From: Mycolicibacterium rhodesiae | Lineage (GTDB): Bacteria; Actinomycetota; Actinomycetes; Mycobacteriales; Mycobacteriaceae | DNA: 64,000 nt | Direction: 5' to 3' | Assembly (NCBI RefSeq): GCF_002086695.1 | Contig: NZ_MVIH01000001.1 | Coordinates: forward strand, 770,754-834,753 | In this document: positions 1-8,226 of the stretch, in pieces | Layout of the letters: every line of letters begins with the position of its first letter | How positions within the stretch are numbered: the stretch's first letter is position 1 | Program-made: the position numbers and the translations under genes | The notes under the pieces: model-generated | Database searches by the model: none | Seen by the model: only the letters and a program-made list of their open reading frames with translations | Told to the model about the DNA's origin: nothing

Positions 1-468
1 GACGACCGGCTGGCATCGCTTTTCCTGTGGCACATCGTCGAGGAGGTCGAGCACCGAAGCTCGGCGCTGGTGATCTTCGATGCTGTCGTCGACAAGCCGT
101 GGTTTCGGCTCCGTGTCGTCCCCAGCCTGCTTCGTCACCTCTTCGGGACACTGATCCCGCTGTATGCCGATGGCGTCAATACCCATGTGCCAGAGGCTGA
201 TCGCGTCATCGACGCGCGATCGATCACGCTGCCCGTGCAGCTGCACCGGTCCCTGCAATGGACCGGTCGATCGCGACCCCGCACCGGCGTGTTCGCCGAT
301 GTCGCCCGCAGGGACAAGCTCAAGGCGATATTCGGGCTCATCCGAAGTCAGAATCCCTTCTTCGACCCGAGTGGAGAACGGATATCGGCATTCGCCGACG
401 AGTGGTTCGAACGCTACGAACGCGGCGACGACGTCACGCACTGGTACGGCAGCAAGGTGGCCGGCTGA
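1..468 (+). CDS. Metal-dependent hydrolase family protein (5' truncated by window)
   Basis: The frame is open from the first base and ends at TGA 466-468; the N-terminus lies outside the window. The first visible residues contain WHIVEEVEH, a Glu/His-rich pattern matching the metal-binding signature of the predicted metal-dependent hydrolase family PF10118 (helical, di-metal, ferritin-like). The rest is a helical C-terminus with a tail rich in Arg, Asp and Glu. Substrate and reaction are unknown for this family. A TetR regulator follows on the same strand and may control it. Family assignment rests on the short motif and general composition, so function remains open. Confidence 0.75.
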   Translation, partial: DDRLASLFLWHIVEEVEHRSSALVIFDAVVDKPWFRLRVVPSLLRHLFGTLIPLYADGVNTHVPEADRVIDARSITLPVQLHRSLQWTGRSRPRTGVFADVARRDKLKAIFGLIRSQNPFFDPSGERISAFADEWFERYERGDDVTHWYGSKVAG

Positions 469-496
469 CTCGCACCGGTCGGTACTGTGTCGAGCC

Positions 497-535
497 ATGG
501 ACGACGCCGCGACCGACGCGATTCAGCGCTGGTGA
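497..535 (+). other. 12-codon mini-ORF overlapping the TetR start
   Basis: ATG at 497 opens a 12-residue frame, MDDAATDAIQRW, whose TGA (533-535) overlaps the GTG start of the TetR gene at 532 as GTGA. I see no strong Shine-Dalgarno sequence before the ATG. It may be a leader peptide that couples translation to the regulator, or it may be chance. The exact stop-start overlap is the only positive evidence. Confidence 0.3.
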
Positions 536-1188
536 GAACGCATGGCTGGGGCGGACAGACACCCCGCAGTGATGAGGAGGCGGTGCAGCGGATCCTCGAT
601 GCCGCCCGTAACGCCATCGATCTGCGCGGGGCCGACATTCGGATCGCCGATGTCGCGCGCGACCTCGGAGTGACGCGGCAGACGGTCTACCGGTATTTCC
701 CTGGCACCGAGGATCTGCTGATGGCAACCGCCGTCGCCGAGGCGCGGCCCTTCCTCAAGGCGCTGGCGGCGCACGTGTCCGGCATCAGCGATCCGGCCGA
801 AGCGGTGACCGAAGCGATCGCCCACACCCTGGATCAACTGCCCCACGAGAAGTATCTCGGCATCGTGTTCACGCCGCGGCGTTCGGGCGAAGTGTTCGCC
901 GCCGTGACATCGGAGGCGGCGCGCTCGTTCGGTCGCTTGATGGTCGATCGTTTCGACGTCGATTGGGCGGCAGCAGGTTTCGACAGCGCCACCCTCGACG
1001 GTCTGGTGGAATTCATGTTGCGGGTGCTGATGTCGTTCATCGTCGACCCAGGCCACCCCCGGCGCGGTCCAGACGAACTGCGGGGATTCCTTCGTGAATG
1101 GGTGGGCCCGGCGGTCGCACACCATGTCCAGCGCGCGGCCGCAGGCACGGTGAAGCGACATGGTGTCCGCTCCCGCGGTCCCCATTGA
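532..1188 (+). CDS. TetR/AcrR family transcriptional regulator
   Basis: This encodes 218 residues. The N-terminal helix-turn-helix is visible as IRIADVARDLGVTRQTVYRYF, the usual TetR recognition-helix region at about residues 40-60, followed by a helical ligand-binding domain. GTG 532 is preferred because it gives the start VRTHGWGGQTP, which I recognise as a common N-terminus of this mycobacterial subfamily. An upstream GTG at 487 would add 15 residues of low-quality sequence. The neighbours are a metal-dependent hydrolase upstream and the radical SAM gene downstream. The ligand is unknown. No operator for it could be assigned. Confidence 0.85.
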   Translation: MRTHGWGGQTPRSDEEAVQRILDAARNAIDLRGADIRIADVARDLGVTRQTVYRYFPGTEDLLMATAVAEARPFLKALAAHVSGISDPAEAVTEAIAHTLDQLPHEKYLGIVFTPRRSGEVFAAVTSEAARSFGRLMVDRFDVDWAAAGFDSATLDGLVEFMLRVLMSFIVDPGHPRRGPDELRGFLREWVGPAVAHHVQRAAAGTVKRHGVRSRGPH

Positions 1189-1195
1189 CAGATCC

Positions 1196-1211
1196 TCGAA
1201 CGTGCGTTCGA
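1196..1211. promoter_or_regulatory. SOS box (LexA operator), perfect palindrome
   Basis: TCGAAC-GTGC-GTTCGA at 1196-1211 matches both half-sites of the mycobacterial/Gram-positive-type LexA box TCGAAC(N4)GTTCGA. It ends 8 bases before the ATG of the radical SAM gene at 1220, so bound LexA would cover its promoter. This predicts DNA-damage induction of that gene. Confidence 0.9.
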
Positions 1212-1219
1212 ATAGAGTG

Positions 1220-2236
1220 ATGCGGTGGAGCGGCCAGGGGATAGCTGTCGACGACGGCGCACTGCCCGGCTTGCAGCGCATCGGGTTCGTCAGGAGCGTC
1301 CGCACTCCGCAGTTCGAGGGCATCACATTCCACGAGGTGCTGTGTAAATCGGCGCTGAACAAGATTCCCGCCGCCTCGATGTTGCCGTTCACGTACACGG
1401 TCAACGGCTACCGCGGCTGCGCACACGCCTGTCGGTACTGCTTCGCCAGGCCCACGCACGAGTACCTCGAATTCGATCCGGGTGATGATTTCGATCGCGA
1501 GATCGTGGTGAAGACCAACCTCGTGGAGGTCCTGCGGCGGGAGCTGGGCAGGCGGTCCTGGCGCCGGGAGACCGTGGCATTGGGCACCAACACCGACCCG
1601 TATCAGCGCGCCGAGGGTCGTTATGGGCTGATGCCGGGCATCATCGCGGCGCTGGCCGACTCGGGCACGCCGATGTCGATCTTGACCAAGGGAACCCTGC
1701 TGCGCCGTGATCTGGACCTGATCGCGGCTGCGGCGCAACAGGTTCCGGTGTCGGTCGCGATCTCACTCGCTGTGGGCGACCCCGATCTGCACCACGACGT
1801 CGAACCGGGAACACCGTCCCCGCAGGCGCGGCTCGCACTGATCGCTGCTGTGCGTGACGCCGGGCTGGACTGCCACGTGATGGTCGCACCTGTGCTGCCC
1901 TATCTGACCGATTCGGCCGAGCATCTCGACAGCCTGCTCAAGCAGATCGCCCAGGCCGGAGCCACCGGCGTGACGGTGTTCGGTCTGCACCTGCGCAGCT
2001 CGACGCGGGGAGTGTTCATGAGCTGGCTGGCGCGCTCACATCCCGAACTGGTTGCGCCGTACCGGCAGTTGTACCGGCGCGGGGCATACCTGCCTGCCGA
2101 TTACCGAGACATGTTGCGGCAGAGGGCTGCACCTCTGGTCGCCAAATACAAGCTCGGCGGTGATCGCCGATTGTTCACTCCGGTCACCCCGCCCGAACCG
2201 GTCGCCCAGCCCGAGCCCCAGCCGACGCTCTTCTAG
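1220..2236 (+). CDS. Rv2578c-like radical SAM protein (spore photoproduct lyase-like)
   Basis: This 338-residue protein has the radical SAM 4Fe-4S motif CAHACRYC (CxxxCxxC) within NGYRGCAHACRYCFARP, followed by the conserved ALGTNTDPYQRAE segment typical of COG1533 SplB-related proteins. I recognise it as the counterpart of M. tuberculosis Rv2578c. These enzymes cleave S-adenosylmethionine to start radical chemistry. Relatedness to spore photoproduct lyase and the perfect SOS box directly upstream suggest a role in DNA-lesion repair or the damage response, but the substrate is unproven. ATG 1220 is chosen because it starts MRWSGQ, as in homologues, and lies just downstream of the LexA site. 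Its TAG lies in the CTAG shared with the convergent acyl-CoA dehydrogenase. Confidence 0.9.
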   Translation: MRWSGQGIAVDDGALPGLQRIGFVRSVRTPQFEGITFHEVLCKSALNKIPAASMLPFTYTVNGYRGCAHACRYCFARPTHEYLEFDPGDDFDREIVVKTNLVEVLRRELGRRSWRRETVALGTNTDPYQRAEGRYGLMPGIIAALADSGTPMSILTKGTLLRRDLDLIAAAAQQVPVSVAISLAVGDPDLHHDVEPGTPSPQARLALIAAVRDAGLDCHVMVAPVLPYLTDSAEHLDSLLKQIAQAGATGVTVFGLHLRSSTRGVFMSWLARSHPELVAPYRQLYRRGAYLPADYRDMLRQRAAPLVAKYKLGGDRRLFTPVTPPEPVAQPEPQPTLF

Positions 2237-3492
2237 GTCCGGCCGCGCTTGACCTGATTGAATGGCACACCCTTGTCGGCGGCCGGTTCACGGGGGAACC
2301 CCAGGATGCGTTCGGCGATCACGTTGCGCGCCATCTCGCTGCTGCCGCCGCCCAGTGAGCCGGTCTGCCGCGACAGATACCGCACCCCGATGTCGGCCAG
2401 CTCGGACAAGTCCCCGCCTTCGTCGACGACACCAGCGGTGCCGGCGAGCGCCAGTGCCGTGTCGACCTCGAGTTCGGTGGTCTCGGCGTGGAACAGTCGA
2501 ATCAGGGTGCCGGCGTTGGGCGGAAGCGAGCCGTCACCGATCCCTCGCCCGACGTGGTTGATCAGCTGCTCCTTGACGCACCGGCGCACCAGGGCACGCC
2601 CGGCGCGCTCCTGAGCGGCCGGGTTGTTTGCCTGCCCGGTCCGCTCGATCAGGCCGATGTGGTCGGGTGGCATTTCGCTGGCGTTCTCCGCGCCGATGCC
2701 ACTGGCGAACTCCGATCCGCCGCCCACCGCCCGACGTTCGTGAAACAGCTGGCGGGACGCCACTTCCCAGCCCTTGTTGACCTCGCCGACCACGGCGTCA
2801 TCACTGAGCTCCAGGCCGTCGAAGAATTCTTCGCAGAATTCCTCGTTGCCGTTGACCTCTTTGATCCGGCGCATCGTGATGCCGGGGGAGTCCAGGGGGA
2901 CCAGAAACATGGTCAGGCCCTCGTGTTTGGGCACCGTCCAGTCGGTCCTGGCCAGCATCAGGCCGTAGTCGGCGGCGAAGGCGCTGGTGCTCCAAGTCTT
3001 GGCGCCGTTGACCACCCACGTGTCACCGCGCCGATCGGCACGCGTGATCACGCCGGCCAGGTCCGAGCCCCCGCTGGGTTCGCTCAGCAGCTGGCAGAGG
3101 ATCTCGTCGCCGCGGATCGCCGCCGAAATGCGTTCGCGTTTCTGGGCTTCGGTGCCCATATCCAATATGGTGGCCGCACAGATGGTGAACGTCGGCACAT
3201 TGAGGATCAGCGGCATCTCGTAGCCGCGGCACTCGGCGTCGAATGCCTTCTGGTACGCGTGATCCAGCCCCAGGCCCCCGTATTCCCGAGGAAAACAGAT
3301 CCCGGCGAAACCGCCCGCGTACAACCGCTTCTGGAGCTCCTTGGCGTGATCCCACGATGCTTGCTCGGCGCGCACCGAGAATGGCGGATGGTCGGGATCG
3401 ATGGTCGGCATGTTCTCGGCCAGCCAGGCGCGCGCCCTGACGGCAAAGTCGGCGACTGATTCAGTGGCTGTGGAGATCGCGGTGTCGGTCAT
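2233..3492 (-). CDS. Acyl-CoA dehydrogenase (FadE-like, subunit with C-terminal GGSSE motif)
   Basis: This encodes 419 residues with the acyl-CoA dehydrogenase fold: N-terminal helices, FAD/substrate loop QLLSEPSGGSDLAG, and C-terminal SLGGGSSEMARN followed by IAERILGFPRE. It is expected to oxidise an acyl-CoA to the enoyl-CoA using FAD. The start ATG 3492 overlaps the stop of the second dehydrogenase by 4 bases (ATGA), so the two are translationally coupled. The partner lacks the EGTSE/GSSE-type motif, which fits the heteromeric alpha-2-beta-2 FadE enzymes known from mycobacterial steroid and side-chain degradation. The substrate is not deducible. Its stop lies in a CTAG shared with the convergent radical SAM gene. 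Confidence 0.9.
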   Translation of the reverse strand: MTDTAISTATESVADFAVRARAWLAENMPTIDPDHPPFSVRAEQASWDHAKELQKRLYAGGFAGICFPREYGGLGLDHAYQKAFDAECRGYEMPLILNVPTFTICAATILDMGTEAQKRERISAAIRGDEILCQLLSEPSGGSDLAGVITRADRRGDTWVVNGAKTWSTSAFAADYGLMLARTDWTVPKHEGLTMFLVPLDSPGITMRRIKEVNGNEEFCEEFFDGLELSDDAVVGEVNKGWEVASRQLFHERRAVGGGSEFASGIGAENASEMPPDHIGLIERTGQANNPAAQERAGRALVRRCVKEQLINHVGRGIGDGSLPPNAGTLIRLFHAETTELEVDTALALAGTAGVVDEGGDLSELADIGVRYLSRQTGSLGGGSSEMARNVIAERILGFPREPAADKGVPFNQVKRGRT

Positions 3493-4622
3493 GCCGAAGC
3501 TTCCTTTCGGTCGGCGCTCAACGCGTACACCGCGCGGTGGTGCTCCTCCGGCGAACCGTACAGCGCGCGGTACAACGCGGTACGGCGCAAGAACAGGTGC
3601 AGGTCGTGTTCCCAGGTGACGCCGATACCGCCGTGTAGCTGCACGCAATCCTGCAGCATCACCGGGGCCCGTTCGGCCACATAGGCTTTGGCGACGCTGA
3701 CCAGGAGGGCGGCGTCATCCGAGCGCTGTGACACCGCAGCCACCGCGCCCGCCGTCGTCGCCCGGCACGCCTCGAACCACATTTTCATGTCGGCGAGCCG
3801 ATGCTTCAGCGCCTGATAGGACGCCAGCGGTCTGCCGAAACTGTGGCGGTCGAACATCCACTGCGTCGTCATCGCCAGCACGGTGTCCAGAATCCCGACG
3901 ATCTCGGCACACTGCAGCACCAGCGCGACCTGCCGCTGCCGCTCGATGATGGACGGCGTCTGCGCCGCATCGCCGACGACAGCATGGTCGTCGATCTCGA
4001 CACCGTCGAATTGCACACGGGCATAACGCTTCACCATGTCCACACAACGTTGCTCGGTGACCTCGGTGCGGTCGGCTGGGACGAGGAACTGCCGCGGATT
4101 ACCGTCGAGATCGGCCACTACCAGGAAGACACCGGCCTCGGCTCCCGCCTCGACGCGGTCCTTCACCCCATCGATGCGGTAACCGGACTCGGTGCGAGTC
4201 GCGGTGACACCGGGCTGCAACGGCAGTTGCGGCAGGCCTGGTTCGTAGACCGCCCACGACGCCACCAGTTCACCGGAGACCAGCGCGTCGATGGTGTCAC
4301 CGTGTCCCTGCGGCGCCTCGACCAGACCCGCCAGCACGACACTGACCGGATGCAGCGGACCGGGCGCCACACTGTGTCCGATCTGCTCGGCCACCAAGGC
4401 CAGATCGGCCACGCCATCGCCCGAAACACTGCCACCGCCAAGCTCTTCGGGGACCAGCAGACTGGCCCAGCCGAGCTCGGCTGCCCGCTGCCACCACTGC
4501 CCGTCGAACGAGGTGTCCGCGGCGTGCAGTTCACGCACCCGGGTCAGCGATGCCTCCTTCTCCAGGAAGGCCTGCGTCGTCGACGCGAACAACATCTGTT
4601 CGGGGGAGTGGACGTCCGTCAT
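3489..4622 (-). CDS. Acyl-CoA dehydrogenase-like subunit (FadE partner)
   Basis: This 377-residue acyl-CoA dehydrogenase family protein ends with QLHGGIGVTWEHDLHLFLRR, the C-terminal pattern of the FadE subunits that pair with a second, different subunit. The usual catalytic EGTSE segment is not seen, so it may not act alone. Start and stop overlap its neighbours by 4 bases on both sides (amidohydrolase upstream, FadE downstream), indicating one operon. It probably forms a heteromer with the downstream dehydrogenase. The acyl substrate is unknown. Confidence 0.88.
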   Translation of the reverse strand: MTDVHSPEQMLFASTTQAFLEKEASLTRVRELHAADTSFDGQWWQRAAELGWASLLVPEELGGGSVSGDGVADLALVAEQIGHSVAPGPLHPVSVVLAGLVEAPQGHGDTIDALVSGELVASWAVYEPGLPQLPLQPGVTATRTESGYRIDGVKDRVEAGAEAGVFLVVADLDGNPRQFLVPADRTEVTEQRCVDMVKRYARVQFDGVEIDDHAVVGDAAQTPSIIERQRQVALVLQCAEIVGILDTVLAMTTQWMFDRHSFGRPLASYQALKHRLADMKMWFEACRATTAGAVAAVSQRSDDAALLVSVAKAYVAERAPVMLQDCVQLHGGIGVTWEHDLHLFLRRTALYRALYGSPEEHHRAVYALSADRKEASA

Positions 4623-5848
4623 GCGATGACAAGCGCAGGTACGTCGGGCTTGTGGACCGAGACGTTGGGCACCTTGAACAGGTCGACCAGGTTGCCGCCC
4701 ATCACCTTTCGCTGCTCTTCCTCAGTCAGGCCCTGAGCTTGCAGGTCGTCGACGAGGTTGATCGGATCGGCGAGGCCCTCGGGATGCGGCCAGTCCGAAC
4801 CGAAGATGATGCGGTCGACACCGCACAGCTCCGACATCTTCTTGAAGTCGTCCTCCCAGAACGGCGCCACGTACACGGCCCGCTTGAACGCCTCGATCGG
4901 GTCTTCGGGAAACTCCTGCGGCATCTTCGAATACACGTCTTGGAATTGGTAGAACAGGTAAGGCACCCACGACGCGCCGTTTTCGATCGACAGAATGCGC
5001 AGATCGGGGTTGCGGGTCAGTGCACCGTGGCACACCAGCGCCGCCATGGTGTCTTCGATCGGCCGCTTGCCCATCGACACCATCCGGAACGCCGTCGGCT
5101 TGAACGGCAGGAACTCGTCGGCAGGTTCCCAGTCGTTGAGGTAGGCGGCGTAGCCACTGTCGGAGGCGTGCATACACACCGGGATGCCGGCCTTGACGCA
5201 CGCGTCCCAGAACGGATCGAACTCGGGAAGGCCCAGCGAGCGGGTCCCGCGGTAGCCGGGCACCGGGGCGGGCCGCACCAGCACGGTCTTGGCGCCACGC
5301 TCCAGACACCAGTCGAGTTCTTCGAGGGCGCGGTCGACGACGGCCAGATCGATGACCGGGGTGGAGAAGATCCGGCCTTCGTAGTTGAACTGCCACGTCT
5401 CGTACATCCACTGGTTCAGCGCGTGGATGATGTCGAGGATCAGGTCCGGGTCGTCCTTGAGCCGCTCTTCGACCAGGCTGGCCAGGGTCGGGAACATGAT
5501 CGTGTAGTCCAGGCCCAGCCCGTCGAGCACCTCGAGGCGTGCCTCGGGATTGCGGAACGCGGGGATGGCCTTCATCGGCTTGCCCATGATCTCGCGGAAA
5601 CTCTTGCCCCCGCTGCCGTGCTTGAAGTAGTCCTCCTGCGCGCCGGGGCGCGCGACGACCTCGAAGGTGGGGTTGGGGATGTAGTCGCTGATGGTGTTGC
5701 GGACCACGATCTTGGTGCGGCCGTGGACGTCGATGTAGTCGATGACGCCCTTGCGGTTGTCCGGCAGGAATTGCGTCAGCGCTTCTTTCGGCTCGTAAAA
5801 GTGATTGTCGGCGTCGAACACGGGATAGGGAAGCTCGCGCGAGGGCAT
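4619..5848 (-). CDS. Amidohydrolase family protein (PF04909-like)
   Basis: This 409-residue protein begins with FDADNHFYEP, a D-x-N/D-H metal-binding variant of the amidohydrolase-2 HxH strand. It continues with a TIM-barrel-like sequence, ICMHASD-like His (VCMHASDSGY) and a C-terminal RIIFGSDWPHPEG metal/Asp motif. Members hydrolyse or decarboxylate ring or C-C substrates. Here it is the first gene of a three-gene operon with two FadE-like proteins, so catabolism of an aromatic, steroid-like or branched CoA ester is plausible. An inverted repeat that may bind the neighbouring TetR lies 34 bases upstream of the ATG. Confidence 0.88.
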   Translation of the reverse strand: MPSRELPYPVFDADNHFYEPKEALTQFLPDNRKGVIDYIDVHGRTKIVVRNTISDYIPNPTFEVVARPGAQEDYFKHGSGGKSFREIMGKPMKAIPAFRNPEARLEVLDGLGLDYTIMFPTLASLVEERLKDDPDLILDIIHALNQWMYETWQFNYEGRIFSTPVIDLAVVDRALEELDWCLERGAKTVLVRPAPVPGYRGTRSLGLPEFDPFWDACVKAGIPVCMHASDSGYAAYLNDWEPADEFLPFKPTAFRMVSMGKRPIEDTMAALVCHGALTRNPDLRILSIENGASWVPYLFYQFQDVYSKMPQEFPEDPIEAFKRAVYVAPFWEDDFKKMSELCGVDRIIFGSDWPHPEGLADPINLVDDLQAQGLTEEEQRKVMGGNLVDLFKVPNVSVHKPDVPALVIA

Positions 5849-5881
5849 GTCCGCCTCCAGAGAGTCTGATTGGTCGATAAC

Positions 5882-5896
5882 GGTAATGACGTTACC
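5882..5896. promoter_or_regulatory. Operator-like inverted repeat, copy 1
   Basis: GGTAATGACGTTACC has GGTAA and TTACC as exact inverted arms around TGACG. It lies in the promoter region of the amidohydrolase-FadE operon. A near copy sharing the core AATGACGTTACC lies at 6608-6622 next to the TetR gene, so both are probably sites for that regulator. Confidence 0.65.
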
Positions 5897-5955
5897 ACGA
5901 CGGTGCGCGGGCCGACAGGTTGGTCGAAAAAGGGTGGTCTAGCAGCGAAGACGAG

Positions 5956-6576
5956 TCAGGGAAGCAGGCCGCGGACGCAGAATTCGTATATGTGCTCGCC
6001 GTCGATGGGCACCCCGTTGAGTTCGGCGCCCAGGCTGCGCAGCCGCATGGCGCCGAGCACCGCCTGCATGATCAACGCCGCGGTGGTCTCCACTTCGAGG
6101 CCGGGCCGGAAGGTGCCCTCGTCGATACCGCGGTTGAGGATTTCGCCGATCAGCTCGTGCAGCGGCGAGAGCACCCGCGCGTACTCCCGCGGCAGCGACT
6201 CGGCGAGGTGGTCGTTGTAGTAGGTCAGGCCCCTGTTGATGCTGTCCTGCTTGGTGGACTCGGCCGGCGTACAGATCCGGTCGATCAGCACGCGCATCGC
6301 TTCGGCGGCAGGCAGTGCGTCGGTCTCGGTGCGCCAGTGCTTGGTCGACTCGGCCATGATCGTGTCGATCAATGCCAGCAGCAGCTCATCCTTGGTGGAA
6401 AAGTGCTGGTAGAACGATCGCAACGATGTCTTTGAGCGTTCGACGACCTCGAGGACGGTGAAGTCGGTGCGGCCCGTTTCGGCCAGGATCGACAGGGCTG
6501 AGCGCATGAAGCGGCTCTCCCGGGAGTCTGGATCGGCGCGCACCGCCTCGGGCGATCGTTCGTTGGCCTTGGCCAT
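5956..6576 (-). CDS. TetR/AcrR family transcriptional regulator
   Basis: This encodes 206 residues. The N-terminal helix-turn-helix is DFTVLEVVERSKTSLRSFYQ followed by HFSTKDELLLALI; the rest is a helical ligand-binding domain. The gene sits between the acyl-CoA dehydrogenase/amidohydrolase operon (same strand, downstream) and a divergently transcribed thioesterase-like gene. Copies of one operator-like repeat are found at both promoters, so it is probably a local repressor responding to an acyl-CoA or related metabolite. ATG 6576 is the only good start near the HTH. Confidence 0.9.
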   Translation of the reverse strand: MAKANERSPEAVRADPDSRESRFMRSALSILAETGRTDFTVLEVVERSKTSLRSFYQHFSTKDELLLALIDTIMAESTKHWRTETDALPAAEAMRVLIDRICTPAESTKQDSINRGLTYYNDHLAESLPREYARVLSPLHELIGEILNRGIDEGTFRPGLEVETTAALIMQAVLGAMRLRSLGAELNGVPIDGEHIYEFCVRGLLP

Positions 6577-6607
6577 CGGGTCAGCTTATCGGTCGGGTTA
6601 CAGTGAC

Positions 6608-6622
6608 GAGAATGACGTTACC
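6608..6622. promoter_or_regulatory. Operator-like repeat, copy 2 (divergent TetR/thioesterase promoter)
   Basis: GAGAATGACGTTACC differs from the copy at 5882-5896 at only two of 15 bases, both in the left arm. It is in the short region between the divergent TetR (start 6576) and thioesterase-like (start 6651) genes, which fits autoregulation plus control of the adjacent gene. Confidence 0.6.
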
Positions 6623-6650
6623 GTCTGGAATGCGACAAGGTGAGGAACAC

Positions 6651-7541
6651 ATGACTGCGAATTCCGGGGAAGCCACTGCGAACCCGTGGACGGTGGCGCG
6701 GCTACTCGAACTCTTCGACGTCGAAGCTGAGAGCCAGGATCGCTACATCGCCCCGACCGGCATCGCCGACGCCGACGAACGGCAGGTCGTCGAGGGCACC
6801 CAGGTACTGGCGCAGGTGATCGTGGCGGCAGCAAAACGGTTCGGCGGCAAGTCGATTCGCTCGGTGCACAGTGTCTTCGCCCGCGCGGTCCTGGTAGGGC
6901 CGCCGGTCATCCTCGACATCGACGTCGTCTCCGAGGGGCGTTCGACGGCCTCGGCGATCATCACCGCGTCGCAGAACGACAAGCGCTGCATGACGTTCAC
7001 CGTGCTGGCCGATGTGCCCACCGCCGACGTGATCCGCCACCACCTGCCGCGTCCGCAGGTGGCCGGACCCGGTGAGGCCAATGTGTGCGAAATGCCCATG
7101 GACGGAAGGCAAGTCAAGCTCGTCGACGTCATCGACATCAACAGCCCGGACGAGGTGGGGCCGCCGGAGGTCTACGCGTGGCTGCACTACGACCCCATCC
7201 CGTCGCGCGACGATCTGGCCAAGGCCCTGATCGCCTACTTCACCGGGCATCTCGGCATCTCGACGACCATGCGGGCGCACGAGGGGATCGGCACCGCACA
7301 GTCGCACTTCACGGTGTCGACCGCGCCTATGACGGTCACGGTCAGCTTCCACGAGCCGGTCAGCTGGACCGGTTGGCTGCTCTACACCCACGAGAGCACC
7401 CAGGTCGGTGCCGGCATGTCCTACATCCGCGGTGCGGTGCACACCGAGGACGGAGAGCTGATCGCGTCCTTCACCCAGGACGCGTTGATCCGGCCGCTGC
7501 GGACCTCCGACAACGCGATCGCCGCCGAAGCCCGGATCTAG
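6651..7541 (+). CDS. Acyl-CoA thioesterase-like double-hotdog protein
   Basis: This 296-residue protein resembles TesB-type double hot-dog thioesterases: an N-terminal hotdog with EGTQVLAQVIVAAAKRF and KSIRSVHSVFARAV, and a C-terminal hotdog with STQVGAGMSYIRGAVHTEDGELIASFTQD, whose final SFTQ/ALIR pattern is characteristic. It would hydrolyse acyl-CoAs. ATG 6651 is chosen for the AAGGTGAGG ribosome-binding sequence just upstream; upstream in-frame starts would place the coding region across the operator copy. It is probably co-transcribed with the DUF427 gene 7 bases downstream and regulated with the FadE operon. Confidence 0.82.
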   Translation: MTANSGEATANPWTVARLLELFDVEAESQDRYIAPTGIADADERQVVEGTQVLAQVIVAAAKRFGGKSIRSVHSVFARAVLVGPPVILDIDVVSEGRSTASAIITASQNDKRCMTFTVLADVPTADVIRHHLPRPQVAGPGEANVCEMPMDGRQVKLVDVIDINSPDEVGPPEVYAWLHYDPIPSRDDLAKALIAYFTGHLGISTTMRAHEGIGTAQSHFTVSTAPMTVTVSFHEPVSWTGWLLYTHESTQVGAGMSYIRGAVHTEDGELIASFTQDALIRPLRTSDNAIAAEARI

Positions 7542-7548
7542 CGCTGCG

Positions 7549-8226
7549 ATGAGTCTGGTCGCCGGCCGCGGCCCGCTCGGTCCGGACCGGGCCGGCTGGT
7601 TCTCCGCGCCGGTGGGCACCCCGATCGTCTACGTCGAGCCGCACCTGCGCCGGGTGCAGGCAGTGCGCGCCGGGCAGACCGTGATCGACACCGAGAACGC
7701 GCTGCTGGTCCACCGCGCCGGCGTGCCGCTGAGCTATGCCTTCCCCGAGGGTGAAACAGCCGATCTGCCAACCGAACCCGAACCCGAGGCACCCGGATAT
7801 GTTCGGGTGCCGTGGGACGCCGTCGACACTTGGGTGGAGGAGGGCAGAACCCTGGTGCACTATCCGCCGAACCCGTACCACCGGGTGGACTGCCTGCCCA
7901 CCAAGCGGCGGCTACGGGTGCTGGTCGCAGGCGAGGTGCTGGTCGACACCGACGACACTGTGATCGTGTTCGAAACCGCGCTGGCCCCGCGGCTGTACGT
8001 CGCACCGGAACATGTGCACACCGCTCTGCTGCGGCGCACGAACACGTCGAGCTACTGCAACTACAAGGGGTATGCGACCTACTGGGCCGCCGGTGACGTC
8101 GACGACGTCGCGTGGAGCTATGACGAGCCGTTGCCCGAAACCCGGCCGATCGCCGGCTATTTCAGCTTCGATGCCGAGCGGGCCGAGGTCAGCGCCGAAC
8201 TTCCTAGCCCAGATCGGCGGCCTTGA
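7549..8226 (+). CDS. DUF427 family protein (tandem domains)
   Basis: This 225-residue protein carries two DUF427 (PF04248) beta-rich repeats, seen as VRAGQTVIDTENALLVHRAG and the parallel VAGEVLVDTDDTVIVFETAL, followed by the conserved SSYCNYKGYATYWAA segment. The fold is of unknown biochemical function. It lies 7 bases after the thioesterase-like gene and is likely in the same operon. The last 23 bases overlap the convergent metallopeptidase gene. Confidence 0.85.
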   Translation: MSLVAGRGPLGPDRAGWFSAPVGTPIVYVEPHLRRVQAVRAGQTVIDTENALLVHRAGVPLSYAFPEGETADLPTEPEPEAPGYVRVPWDAVDTWVEEGRTLVHYPPNPYHRVDCLPTKRRLRVLVAGEVLVDTDDTVIVFETALAPRLYVAPEHVHTALLRRTNTSSYCNYKGYATYWAAGDVDDVAWSYDEPLPETRPIAGYFSFDAERAEVSAELPSPDRRP

